Position numbers and translations under genes: made by a program. Below are positions 7,801 through 15,068 of a DNA stretch of 17,030 nt, one piece after another. The notes beneath the pieces are model-generated. The model saw nothing but the letters and a program-made list of their open reading frames with translations. It was not told the origin of the DNA and did no database searches. The stretch spans positions 31,711 through 48,740 of the forward strand of contig MU602804.1 of NCBI GenBank assembly GCA_025201865.1, in the 5' to 3' direction. Each line of letters opens with the position of its first letter. Position 1 is the stretch's first letter. This stretch comes from Ramicandelaber brevisporus. Taxonomy: Eukaryota; Kickxellomycota; Ramicandelaberales; Ramicandelaberaceae.

Positions 7801-8232
7801 GTGGGTAACTTGAACAACCCGGATTGAAGAAGGACTTTAGTAAGAGATTTACGACTGTAGCACTCGATCTACAAAGCGAGTAAATTATTTTTGATGTTGT
7901 GGTGCGAGCTCGTTAAAAACCAGCCAAAAAGTTGCATATAAGCCCTATAAAAAAAAAGAACAAAGAATGCAATGGGCAAACAAAGCGGAGGATACAATGG
8001 AGTATGAACAGTGGTGGGTAATAAGAAAACAGAGTGATTGATTAATCATATTTGTGGCTAGTGCATAACTGCCAGCAGGTAGTGTTGTCGATTTAATTCG
8101 CGTTTGTTTTGTTTGCTGCCACGAAAGGAGGTGACTGGTTTGCTCTCTCTGATCTCAACTACTCGACTGAAGATTGACCACCAACAACAACAACAGAACA
8201 GAACAGCTGATCTACCCAGCTGTTAGCCAGCC
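7801..8232. promoter_or_regulatory. Divergent promoter of tRNase Z and the zinc-finger gene
   Basis: These 432 bases separate two divergent ATGs. They contain a TATAAA at 7946-7951 running into an A tract, a 10-bp palindrome TGATTAATCA at 8039-8048, CAA-rich leader sequence at about 8180-8200, and an 8-bp stem hairpin at 8202-8224 just before the zinc-finger ATG. No RNA gene or further ORF is evident. Confidence 0.6.
8202..8224 (+). repeat. Perfect 8-bp inverted repeat just upstream of the zinc-finger ATG
   Basis: AACAGCTG (8202-8209) and CAGCTGTT (8217-8224) are exact reverse complements with a 7-base loop, and end 8 bases before the ATG at 8233. Each arm also contains the E-box CAGCTG. It could act as a leader-RNA hairpin or as a paired bHLH site. 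Confidence 0.65.
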
Positions 8233-10317
8233 ATGTCGACCGTGAAGATCAAGACGGAGCCAACAACAACAACAACAGCAGCAGCAGTCGACGTAAAAGT
8301 CAAGCTCGAGTCGAGTCTCTCAACAGCTGATATCAAACTCGAACAGTACACTTCAGACATTGACACCAAACTCGAGTCTGACTCGGAAGATGACGGCGAC
8401 ATCAAATCTGAGAATGACAGTGACGATGATGACGATGAAGACACCAACCAGGACCAGTTCACAATAACTCCTAAGAAGCAGCAACGGTTCAGATGTGTAC
8501 ATCCTGGATGTGGTCGTGGTTTCAACTCAGCCAGTAGTATGAGAAAGCACCAACATGAACACAGACTCCAAACAGAGCTTAACATACTTGGAAACACTTA
8601 CACCCTGATTCGGCTGTCGCTAAATGATCGATGGTCATGTCCTATTCAAGACTGTATATCAACAACCATAACATTAAGTGGTGTATATCTTCATGTACGT
8701 AGATGTCATGGTGATATTCTGGGACAACAGCGTCAACAACAACATCATCAGCAATCTCCGGCAAAGAAGACTCAGTATGCACACTATTTCCAAAATGTGG
8801 ATGATTTTTATGTGAGTGGAACTCGTTGTGGCTTTCATAATGCGAGTGGAGTGTTCATTTGTCACGAATGCAGGCTGGTGCCGGAATGCCTACTCACTCA
8901 TTTACAGCAGAAACATGGATATAACGAGAAGTCAATTGACAACTCTGCTTTGCCGGATAGTGCAGTAAACGCAAGTGCTGATCCAAATATTAATCAACAC
9001 ACCAGCAACTCACACCTCACAGCAGCTATTCGAGATCCATATCAGCAGCAAAGTCATCAGGATATTGTGCAAGGCTGGCTGTGTGTTACATCCGACTGTG
9101 GATATTGTGGTCATTCAATAAAGAATAAGAGTAAACACAAAGTAAAGATTCATCATGGTGAACAGATAACGACTGTCCCAGTACTTATACTGCGACTTAA
9201 TTTATCAAGAACACAAGCTCTGTGCTTTCTAATTACTCGCATTAACCAAGTAAGCGATACTGTCACAACTAGTGGTAGCAGCAGAATGAGATGGCACAAA
9301 CTCGACTGCAGCCACTTGGGATTGAATGCTCAAGATGAGAATGAAGGCGATACCAGTCAGAATGAGACCACAGGATCATCCAATCAGAAACGACATTATA
9401 TTTGTGAATATCCAGATTGTGGACAATTATTCAACTTAGTTGAGCAACTTTGTAAACATCGGCGCGAACACAAACTGGAAGTTGTGGTTTCTGTACAATG
9501 TCAGCCCTACACTCTTACTCGTCAGTCATCAGATGATCGATGGGCATGTCCAATTCCAGATTGTCAAGCAACATGCAAATCAGTTCTTTCCCTTTGTGTG
9601 CATATTCTAAAGAATCATAATACAGCAATCAAACAAAAACGTACAATTAGTGAAGAGGATGAAAACAACCAGTTGCAGCCAACTATCAAGAGAGCTAAAC
9701 GTATCAGTCATTATTTAAAGGTGAACGATTTCTATGCGAATGGAGTTCTCTGTGGCTATCATAACGCTACTGGAATATTCATTTGCCACGAATGCAAGTT
9801 GGTGCCAGAATGTCTGTTAAGTCATTTACAGCAGAAACATGGATACGATGAGAAGTCGATTGACAAATCTGCTCTACCAGAAAGTGCTAGGATTGCTGGA
9901 AGCGATCCTAATATCAATCAGCAAACCGACAACCCACTTCTCGCAGCAGTAATTAACCAGTCAAGCCAGCTGCAACATCCAGACATTGTTCAAGGTTGGC
10001 TGTGTGTTATATCTGATTGTGGTTATTGTTACTCTACAAAACGGTCTATGTATCATCATCAATACAAGGAGCATAAGGGTGAACAATTAGTGACAGTCCC
10101 TGCTTTGGTACTGCGATTACTTTATGCTAAAGCACAAACCTCTTGCTTTCTTATTACTCGGTTGGACACAGTCACCGACGATACTGAGCCAAGTACCTCG
10201 ACAAGTCAGCAAAATAGCGAATGTGATGACGATGATGGCGATAATGATGATAATAATAATGAGTTAGTGCTGAGCGATGATGGCGATGAATTAGTGCTGA
10301 GTGATTACAGTGATTAG
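8233..10317 (+). CDS. Eight-zinc-finger protein with two tandem C2H2/OrsD-like modules
   Basis: The 694-aa protein starts with an acidic region (residues 1-80) rich in VKxE/IKxE motifs that resemble sumoylation sites (IKTEP, VKLES, IKLEQ). Two homologous four-finger modules follow. Module 1 uses C88-C93-H106-H110, C136-C141-H154-H159, C210-C213-H223-H228 and C284-C289-H302-H307. Module 2 uses C391-C396-H409-H413, C439-C444-H457-H462, C518-C521-H531-H536 and C591-C596-H609-H614. Fingers 3 and 4 of each, with VFICHEC...HLQQKHG, GWLC...DCGY and a final hydrophobic segment (RTQALCFLITRI), resemble the fungal OrsD domain, whose function is poorly known. The C-terminus is acidic (Asp/Asn run, then ELVLSD repeated). 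A nuclear DNA-binding role is likely by family but unproven. Codons look more AT-rich than those of the aminotransferase gene nearby. Confidence 0.88.
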   Translation: MSTVKIKTEPTTTTTAAAVDVKVKLESSLSTADIKLEQYTSDIDTKLESDSEDDGDIKSENDSDDDDDEDTNQDQFTITPKKQQRFRCVHPGCGRGFNSASSMRKHQHEHRLQTELNILGNTYTLIRLSLNDRWSCPIQDCISTTITLSGVYLHVRRCHGDILGQQRQQQHHQQSPAKKTQYAHYFQNVDDFYVSGTRCGFHNASGVFICHECRLVPECLLTHLQQKHGYNEKSIDNSALPDSAVNASADPNINQHTSNSHLTAAIRDPYQQQSHQDIVQGWLCVTSDCGYCGHSIKNKSKHKVKIHHGEQITTVPVLILRLNLSRTQALCFLITRINQVSDTVTTSGSSRMRWHKLDCSHLGLNAQDENEGDTSQNETTGSSNQKRHYICEYPDCGQLFNLVEQLCKHRREHKLEVVVSVQCQPYTLTRQSSDDRWACPIPDCQATCKSVLSLCVHILKNHNTAIKQKRTISEEDENNQLQPTIKRAKRISHYLKVNDFYANGVLCGYHNATGIFICHECKLVPECLLSHLQQKHGYDEKSIDKSALPESARIAGSDPNINQQTDNPLLAAVINQSSQLQHPDIVQGWLCVISDCGYCYSTKRSMYHHQYKEHKGEQLVTVPALVLRLLYAKAQTSCFLITRLDTVTDDTEPSTSTSQQNSECDDDDGDNDDNNNELVLSDDGDELVLSDYSD
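8488..10161 (+). repeat. Internal duplication of a four-finger module
   Basis: Residues about 86-337 and 389-643 align over their length. Finger cysteines are offset by 303 residues for fingers 1 and 2 and by 307-308 for fingers 3 and 4. Shared blocks include CHEC(R/K)LVPECLL, HLQQKHGY and DIVQGWLCV. The DNA copies have clearly diverged, so the duplication is not recent. Confidence 0.9.
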
Positions 10318-10711
10318 GATAATACCATTAACTGGAAACAACGACAGTGTCTCAGCCATCACAATTTAACATGTTTAATATGCCACTTTCAAATGATCCC
10401 GACTTTTGGTCTCCATTAAGAAATCCATATTAGTTTTGCATGTCAAAAAGTGTTTTTCTGGCTCTAAATTCTTTTATTGAACAGATATTCGGATCGCACA
10501 ATATAAATTTACTCCTGCATTTTAGGAGTCATATTGCACGATAATTATTGAGATGATTACAGGAGAAACCAGCTGCTGGGGCACAATCGGACGTGCTGTC
10601 AACACTCTCCAGTGTCTCCATCTTCCTTTGCTGTATCCCTTTCCCCACTCACACAGAAAAAACAACAACATCACATACACACACTCTCTCTTTCTTTTTT
10701 TTTAATAAACA
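10318..10711 (+). promoter_or_regulatory. Zinc-finger gene 3' region and membrane-protein promoter
   Basis: These 394 bases hold a coding-like open stretch at 10332-10433, a TATAAA at 10502-10507, and a perfect 6-bp inverted repeat ACTCCT/AGGAGT at 10511-10529. A pyrimidine-rich leader with a CT/T run (about 10676-10703) follows. AATAAA at 10704-10709 sits two bases before the next ATG and is unlikely to be the poly(A) signal of the zinc-finger gene. No obvious AATAAA follows the zinc-finger stop closely. Confidence 0.55.
10332..10433 (+). other. Coding-like open stretch after the zinc-finger stop (possible alternative terminal exon)
   Basis: In the frame one base behind the zinc-finger CDS, 33 codons run from the TAA at 10329-10331 to TAG at 10431-10433. 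They encode a protein-like C-terminus with QPSQFNMFNMP and DPDFWSPLRNPY. A plausible 3' splice site (CTCAG, ending at 10355) lies about 24 bases after a branch-like TTAAC. However, no strong GTAAGT-type donor is visible upstream. It may be an alternative exon, a small ORF, a decayed remnant or chance. Confidence 0.3.
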
Positions 10712-13012
10712 ATGGAGCAGCAAGTTAGGCTGCGCAGCAGCACTCCACTCATCGTACTACTCTTCTTCTTGGCACTGGTGACATCGTTAATCACACTGGG
10801 GTGCCTCGCTGGATCGTCAATTCTGGTCAGTCGCATTAGTGGTGCGAGAAGCGTGGTCTCGGGAATCCTGCTGTTCTTCTTCATCGCAACTTCTCTATCT
10901 TCGTTGCTGGCATTGGTGTACAGCATTATTGGTGGTGCTCAAATCATGCGCATTCAGCTTGTCTATGACCAAAGCCGCGACTTGCATCTTCACCAGCATC
11001 ATCACGAACTATTGGAGAGCCAGCAACAGCACTCACAACCTCAGCAGCAGCAGCAGCAGCAGCAGCAACATCCAGTAAGACAAACTCATTCGGCCGATGA
11101 TGTAATCGAGCGAGCAGCAGAACTAAACGAAGAAGATGACAAAGATGGAGATGTCAATGGGCTATACATCAATCCTGGCGTTGTTTACGAGAACCCGCTC
11201 TTCATTCTATCACCGTGTCGCGTTCTGACCATTGCGCTTGGTATGGTTGCCTTCTTCATTGTTGCAGTTTACTACGCCTATTCACAGCCACTCGTCCCAT
11301 TGTCGTATGATTGCGTTCAGTTTGCGAGAACAGTTGAGGCTGCGGTGTCAGCTGCTACCAGTCATCAGAGCCCCGCTTCGCTGAGCAACACTACTGTCGA
11401 GACACAGCCAACATCTGCTCCAGCATCTAATGAAACATTCAAGTACACAATGTCATTTGACTTGACAGATGAAGCAGCACTGCCACTCAGTATGATTGAC
11501 CACCGATCGACAAAGTTTATGACGAATATATTCTATGACAGCCTGATTGTTCCTGAACCGTACTGGAAACACTCGAGAGTAGGCGGCCATCCGATTGCAC
11601 AGCATCAACAGCAGCAGCCAACAACAGCTGGAGCGGCTGAAAATCGAACGACTGTATCTGGATTGAGCATAGCCAAAGGCATTGTACTGCAATCGCAGAA
11701 GTTTAACACAACAACAAAAGCGCCGTTGTTTCCTTCGGTTACGACATCAGTTGCCAACGTACGACCAAATCCGACCGTATCAGTGTCATCATCACCATCG
11801 TCACCGTCATCGCCGTCATCGTCGTCATCCTCATTGTCAACTACTTCGGAATCATCAGTGTCATCAGCACCTACAACGCCAACAGGGACTGTTACCAGCA
11901 GTTTATCAGCATCGTCAACAACTCTGCCTAGTTCAGGTACATCTTTGTCAGCATCCACAGATTCTACGCCATCTCCTTCTCCACTACCAGCACAAGGTGA
12001 TGATAGAAACAACTATATTGATGTTGACGATCCATCGACATCGACCAGCGACTCACCAAATGTCAACCGCTCGGCAGATGGAGGCTCCAGTCCAATCGAC
12101 TTCCAGGTGACAGCCGACTCTGCTCTCAAGCTGTGCTACTTGTACAAGATGGTCGAAGTCACCAGTACGCTCATTCTCGCCATCTATGTTGTACTCTCTG
12201 CAGCCTCAATCGTTGCCATTATTCGCACTGTTCGACAGCTTACTCGCGACACTGAGCTGTGGAGAACATATCGCAGCGAGAAGAATCTGGCAGCTGCAAC
12301 ATTCAGTGTTGTTTCTCTGGCTATTCGACAGCATGACACAATCCTGAGCCATCAGCTTGCATCTCGGAGAAGCTTTGCGTCGCTCACAGTGCCAACCAGC
12401 GGATTTCTGTTGTCAAGGAGGGCAAGTGTTTCAACTTCAATTATACCAGCAGCCGCATCGATCATGGAGAGGATTCAAGCAGTAGCAGCAACGACCGTAA
12501 CAGCAACAACAACAGCTTCGACTATGGCCACAAACAGTGAACGCAGCAGCATGGTACAGCAGCCATCAATAGTAAGCAACCAGGCTAATAATAAGCATGA
12601 GTATGAGTCTGGAGCTGAGGCTGATATTGATGATGATGATGATGATGATGATGGTGGTGGCAATAGAACTAGTGAGAGTGCCAGAACGCAGGCGAGCGAA
12701 GTGGAATCAACATCAACCGGTCAGTTCCTGTCGGCGCTGTCGTCTCCACAACGCTCTACACTTCCCCAGTTGCCAGAGTTGACCCATCAAACTGTGGTTA
12801 CTTTTGATCCAGCCATTCTTCGGCCGAGAGTATCGTTCACATCAACCAGTTCCATGGAATTCTACTCTGTCTCCTCCTCGTTCGAAGCTGAAGTGTTCGA
12901 ATCGCTGTCCAACATTGCAACTGTCAACGCCTCGCCAGAATCAAGACGGTCCACATCTTCCCCGTTGTCGTCTGCCTCTGACTCTGGCTCTGTTTCTTCG
13001 CATGGTAGTTAA
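10712..13012 (+). CDS. Unrecognised four-pass membrane protein with a mucin-like loop (766 aa)
   Basis: Hydrophobic segments lie at about residues 12-37, 48-78, 169-191 and 481-507. Residues 79-168 are hydrophilic, with His-rich, Gln9 (111-119) and acidic stretches. The large loop 192-480 is Ser/Thr/Pro-rich (for example SSSPSSPSSPSSSSSSLSTT) and has NxS/T sequons at N226, N240, N311, N332 and N452. The loop also has a Cys near each end (C201, C475) that could form a disulfide. With both termini inside, all sequons fall outside the cell, so the topology is self-consistent. The C-terminal tail of about 260 residues is Ser/Thr-rich, with an Asp run at 638-647. I recognise no family; a cell-surface or wall-sensing role would fit the architecture but is inference. 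The start is the first ATG in the frame. Confidence 0.8.
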   Translation: MEQQVRLRSSTPLIVLLFFLALVTSLITLGCLAGSSILVSRISGARSVVSGILLFFFIATSLSSLLALVYSIIGGAQIMRIQLVYDQSRDLHLHQHHHELLESQQQHSQPQQQQQQQQQHPVRQTHSADDVIERAAELNEEDDKDGDVNGLYINPGVVYENPLFILSPCRVLTIALGMVAFFIVAVYYAYSQPLVPLSYDCVQFARTVEAAVSAATSHQSPASLSNTTVETQPTSAPASNETFKYTMSFDLTDEAALPLSMIDHRSTKFMTNIFYDSLIVPEPYWKHSRVGGHPIAQHQQQQPTTAGAAENRTTVSGLSIAKGIVLQSQKFNTTTKAPLFPSVTTSVANVRPNPTVSVSSSPSSPSSPSSSSSSLSTTSESSVSSAPTTPTGTVTSSLSASSTTLPSSGTSLSASTDSTPSPSPLPAQGDDRNNYIDVDDPSTSTSDSPNVNRSADGGSSPIDFQVTADSALKLCYLYKMVEVTSTLILAIYVVLSAASIVAIIRTVRQLTRDTELWRTYRSEKNLAAATFSVVSLAIRQHDTILSHQLASRRSFASLTVPTSGFLLSRRASVSTSIIPAAASIMERIQAVAATTVTATTTASTMATNSERSSMVQQPSIVSNQANNKHEYESGAEADIDDDDDDDDGGGNRTSESARTQASEVESTSTGQFLSALSSPQRSTLPQLPELTHQTVVTFDPAILRPRVSFTSTSSMEFYSVSSSFEAEVFESLSNIATVNASPESRRSTSSPLSSASDSGSVSSHGS

Positions 13013-13200
13013 TCCTCATTGTTTGTTTTGCTTGATTAAACGTATCGTTCTTTTATTGTATGACGCATGTCTTGCCAGATAATCACATGCTTTACTGCTC
13101 TCTGCCAGCCAATTGAGCTTTACAGCAGTCGTAGTTTTTTTGTTTTTATTTTTGTTTTGTTTTTTTTTCATTCCGTTCGAATTCATTCTTCGTATTTCCG
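13013..13200 (+). promoter_or_regulatory. Short spacer and aminotransferase promoter
   Basis: An ATTAAA at 13035-13040, 23 bases after the membrane-protein stop, is a candidate poly(A) signal. A strongly T-rich tract at 13135-13168 precedes the aminotransferase ATG by about 32 bases, consistent with a pyrimidine-rich core promoter. The whole spacer is 188 bases. Confidence 0.5.
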
Positions 13201-14805
13201 ATGTCGTCGATTATCCGGGCTTTAGCTGTCATCAAGGGTAGTAGCAGTAGCGGTGGTGTTGTCAGGGTAGCGTCACCTCATGTAAGCGGCAGCAGCAGCA
13301 GCATTAATAACAGCATGCTCAACCGTGTGACAAGGGCTGCTCTGCACGCTCCACCGAGGCCTATTGGTCGTGGTGGAGAAGGCAGAGTCAGCTTGGTTGC
13401 TGTTGCTTCGTCTTCGTCTTGTTCATCTGGCACGCGCTCGATACTTCCACACAACTCGCCCTTACAAACCACCACACGAAATCTTCAGCCTTTTGCCACT
13501 GCAACAACCTCCACCTCAGCTACCAAAGCTACGGCACGCTCATACACGACAACGACCACGACAACAACGACAACAACGACTCGTACAATGACCACTGGAA
13601 AGGCACCGTCTGCTCAGGAGCACAACTTGTGCATGATTCCCGGCCCCGTCGAGTTCCACGAAGACGTGCTTGACCGGATGGGCACGCCTGCTCTGTCGCA
13701 CGTCGACCCCAAGTTTATCGCAATCTTCGGCGAGACGCTCGAGATGGTTCGCAAGGTGCTGTTCACACAGACCGCGCAGCCGTTTGTGGTGGCTGGCTCC
13801 GGCACCTTGGGCTGGGACATGGTTGCTGCCAACCTGCTGGAGCACGGTGAGCGCGCTCTCGTCCTGAACACTGGCTTCTTTGGCGACCGCTTCGCAGAGT
13901 GCCTGCAGGCCTACGGCGCTCAGGTCACTACCATCAAAGGCGCTCAATTGGGCGACCGTCCGGACTTGGCCCAGGTCGCTGCCGCCCTGAAGGATGCCGC
14001 TAGCTCTCCGGCTGGCCCGTACAAGGTGATTACCATCACTCATGTCGATACATCGACCGGTGTCCTGATGGATATTCCAGCCATCACCGCTCTTGTCAAG
14101 GAACACTCTCCATCTACCCTTGTGATTGTCGATGGCGTGTGCTCCATCGGCTCCGAGGAGCTTCGCTTCGATGAGTGGGGCGTCGATGTCGTCGTTACCG
14201 CCTCCCAGAAGGCTCTTGGCTGCCCACCCGGCCTGTCCATTGTCGCTGCTTCCCAGAAGGCCATTGCTGTGGCCAACAACCGCAAGACCGGCGTTGCTGC
14301 TTACTACGTCTCCTGGTCTCGCTGGCAACCAGTGATGGCTGCCTACGAGGCTCGCAAGCCGCTCTACTTTGCCACTCCAGCCGTCCAGACCGTTGTTGCT
14401 CTCCACGAGTCTCTGCGCCAGCTGCTCGCTGTTGGAATGGACAAGTCCTTTGCTGCTCACCACGAGGTCAGCAAGAAGGTTAAGACGCTGATTGCCCAAT
14501 GGGGTCTCAAGTTTGTGCCGACCAAGCCAGAGAACTTGGCCAATGGCTTGACTGTTGTCTACTATCCAGACGGCCTGACTGCCGCTGACATTCTGCCAAA
14601 GATGACTGCCCACGGTGTTGTCATTGCTGGCGGTCTGCATCCACAGATTGCGACCAAGTACTTCCGCATTGGCCACTTGGGTCTGACTGCCTACGACTCG
14701 AACCGCAAGTATGTTGAGCGCACCCTCGACGCTCTCCATGCCGTGCTCCAGGAGAATGGTGTTGTCGCCTCTGCTTCGGCCACCGCTGCCTCTCCATCTC
14801 TCTAA
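13201..14805 (+). CDS. AGX1: Alanine-glyoxylate / serine-pyruvate aminotransferase, PLP class V, with long presequence
   Basis: From Met130 (13588) the protein is a full-length AGT: MIPGPVEFHEDVL, the cofactor-binding SGTLGWDM, PLP aspartate D311 in IVDGVCSIGSEE, and the Schiff-base lysine K337 in TASQKALGCPPGLS. RIGHLG lies near the C-terminus. The family transfers an amino group from alanine (or serine) to glyoxylate, making glycine and removing glyoxylate. Residues 1-129 are extra: Ser/Thr/Arg-rich, almost no acidic residues, ending in Thr12 (116-127). This looks like a mitochondrial targeting region. ATG 13201 has C at -3, while Met39 (13315) and Met130 have A at -3, so shorter forms are plausible. 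The C-terminus SPSL is not a standard peroxisomal PTS1. The enzyme body uses C/G-ending codons heavily, suggesting high expression. Confidence 0.95.
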   Translation: MSSIIRALAVIKGSSSSGGVVRVASPHVSGSSSSINNSMLNRVTRAALHAPPRPIGRGGEGRVSLVAVASSSSCSSGTRSILPHNSPLQTTTRNLQPFATATTSTSATKATARSYTTTTTTTTTTTTRTMTTGKAPSAQEHNLCMIPGPVEFHEDVLDRMGTPALSHVDPKFIAIFGETLEMVRKVLFTQTAQPFVVAGSGTLGWDMVAANLLEHGERALVLNTGFFGDRFAECLQAYGAQVTTIKGAQLGDRPDLAQVAAALKDAASSPAGPYKVITITHVDTSTGVLMDIPAITALVKEHSPSTLVIVDGVCSIGSEELRFDEWGVDVVVTASQKALGCPPGLSIVAASQKAIAVANNRKTGVAAYYVSWSRWQPVMAAYEARKPLYFATPAVQTVVALHESLRQLLAVGMDKSFAAHHEVSKKVKTLIAQWGLKFVPTKPENLANGLTVVYYPDGLTAADILPKMTAHGVVIAGGLHPQIATKYFRIGHLGLTAYDSNRKYVERTLDALHAVLQENGVVASASATAASPSL

Positions 14806-14990
14806 ACAAAACAACTCGCCACAGCTAAGAGATAGAATCCTTTTTCTTATTCTTCTTCTTCTTGAAAATGAATGAATGATGATTTGATGATTTAAAGTAG
14901 GAAAGGAAACAAGGAATCGCATCCATCTATGAGCGCAAAAGGCTGATGGCTCACTCTGATTGCGGGGTAACGCGAAACGGTGTTCTTCAA

Positions 14991-14996
14991 AATAAA
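14991..14996 (+). terminator. Poly(A) signal of the aminotransferase gene
   Basis: AATAAA at 14991-14996 lies 186 bases after the aminotransferase stop, in the convergent spacer 14806-15068. It is the only clear signal of its kind on the plus strand there. No equivalent AATAAA was found on the minus strand for NDUFAF7. Confidence 0.5.
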
Positions 14997-15031
14997 AGTG
15001 TAAACAAAACTAAGACTAAAGTTATCAACCA

Positions 15032-15057
15032 ACACTCTGTGAGTGTGGTGGCTCACA
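15032..15057. repeat. Overlapping short inverted repeats in the convergent spacer
   Basis: ACACTC (15032-15037) pairs with GAGTGT (15041-15046) over a 3-base loop. TGTGAG (15038-15043) can instead pair with CTCACA (15052-15057). The two stems share bases and are mutually exclusive. They lie just past the NDUFAF7 stop and near the end of the aminotransferase transcript. Confidence 0.4.
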
Positions 15058-15068
15058 CATCCATTCAA

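Noticed and set aside
10704-10709. AATAAA as poly(A) signal of the zinc-finger gene
   Set aside because: It lies nearly 390 bases after the stop and two bases before the next gene's ATG, so it is more likely part of that gene's A/T-rich leader.
13540-14922. 460-codon open frame antisense to the aminotransferase gene
   Set aside because: It mirrors the aminotransferase CDS, whose C/G-ending codons leave few antisense stops. Its protein has no recognisable domain, while the sense frame has a complete enzyme.
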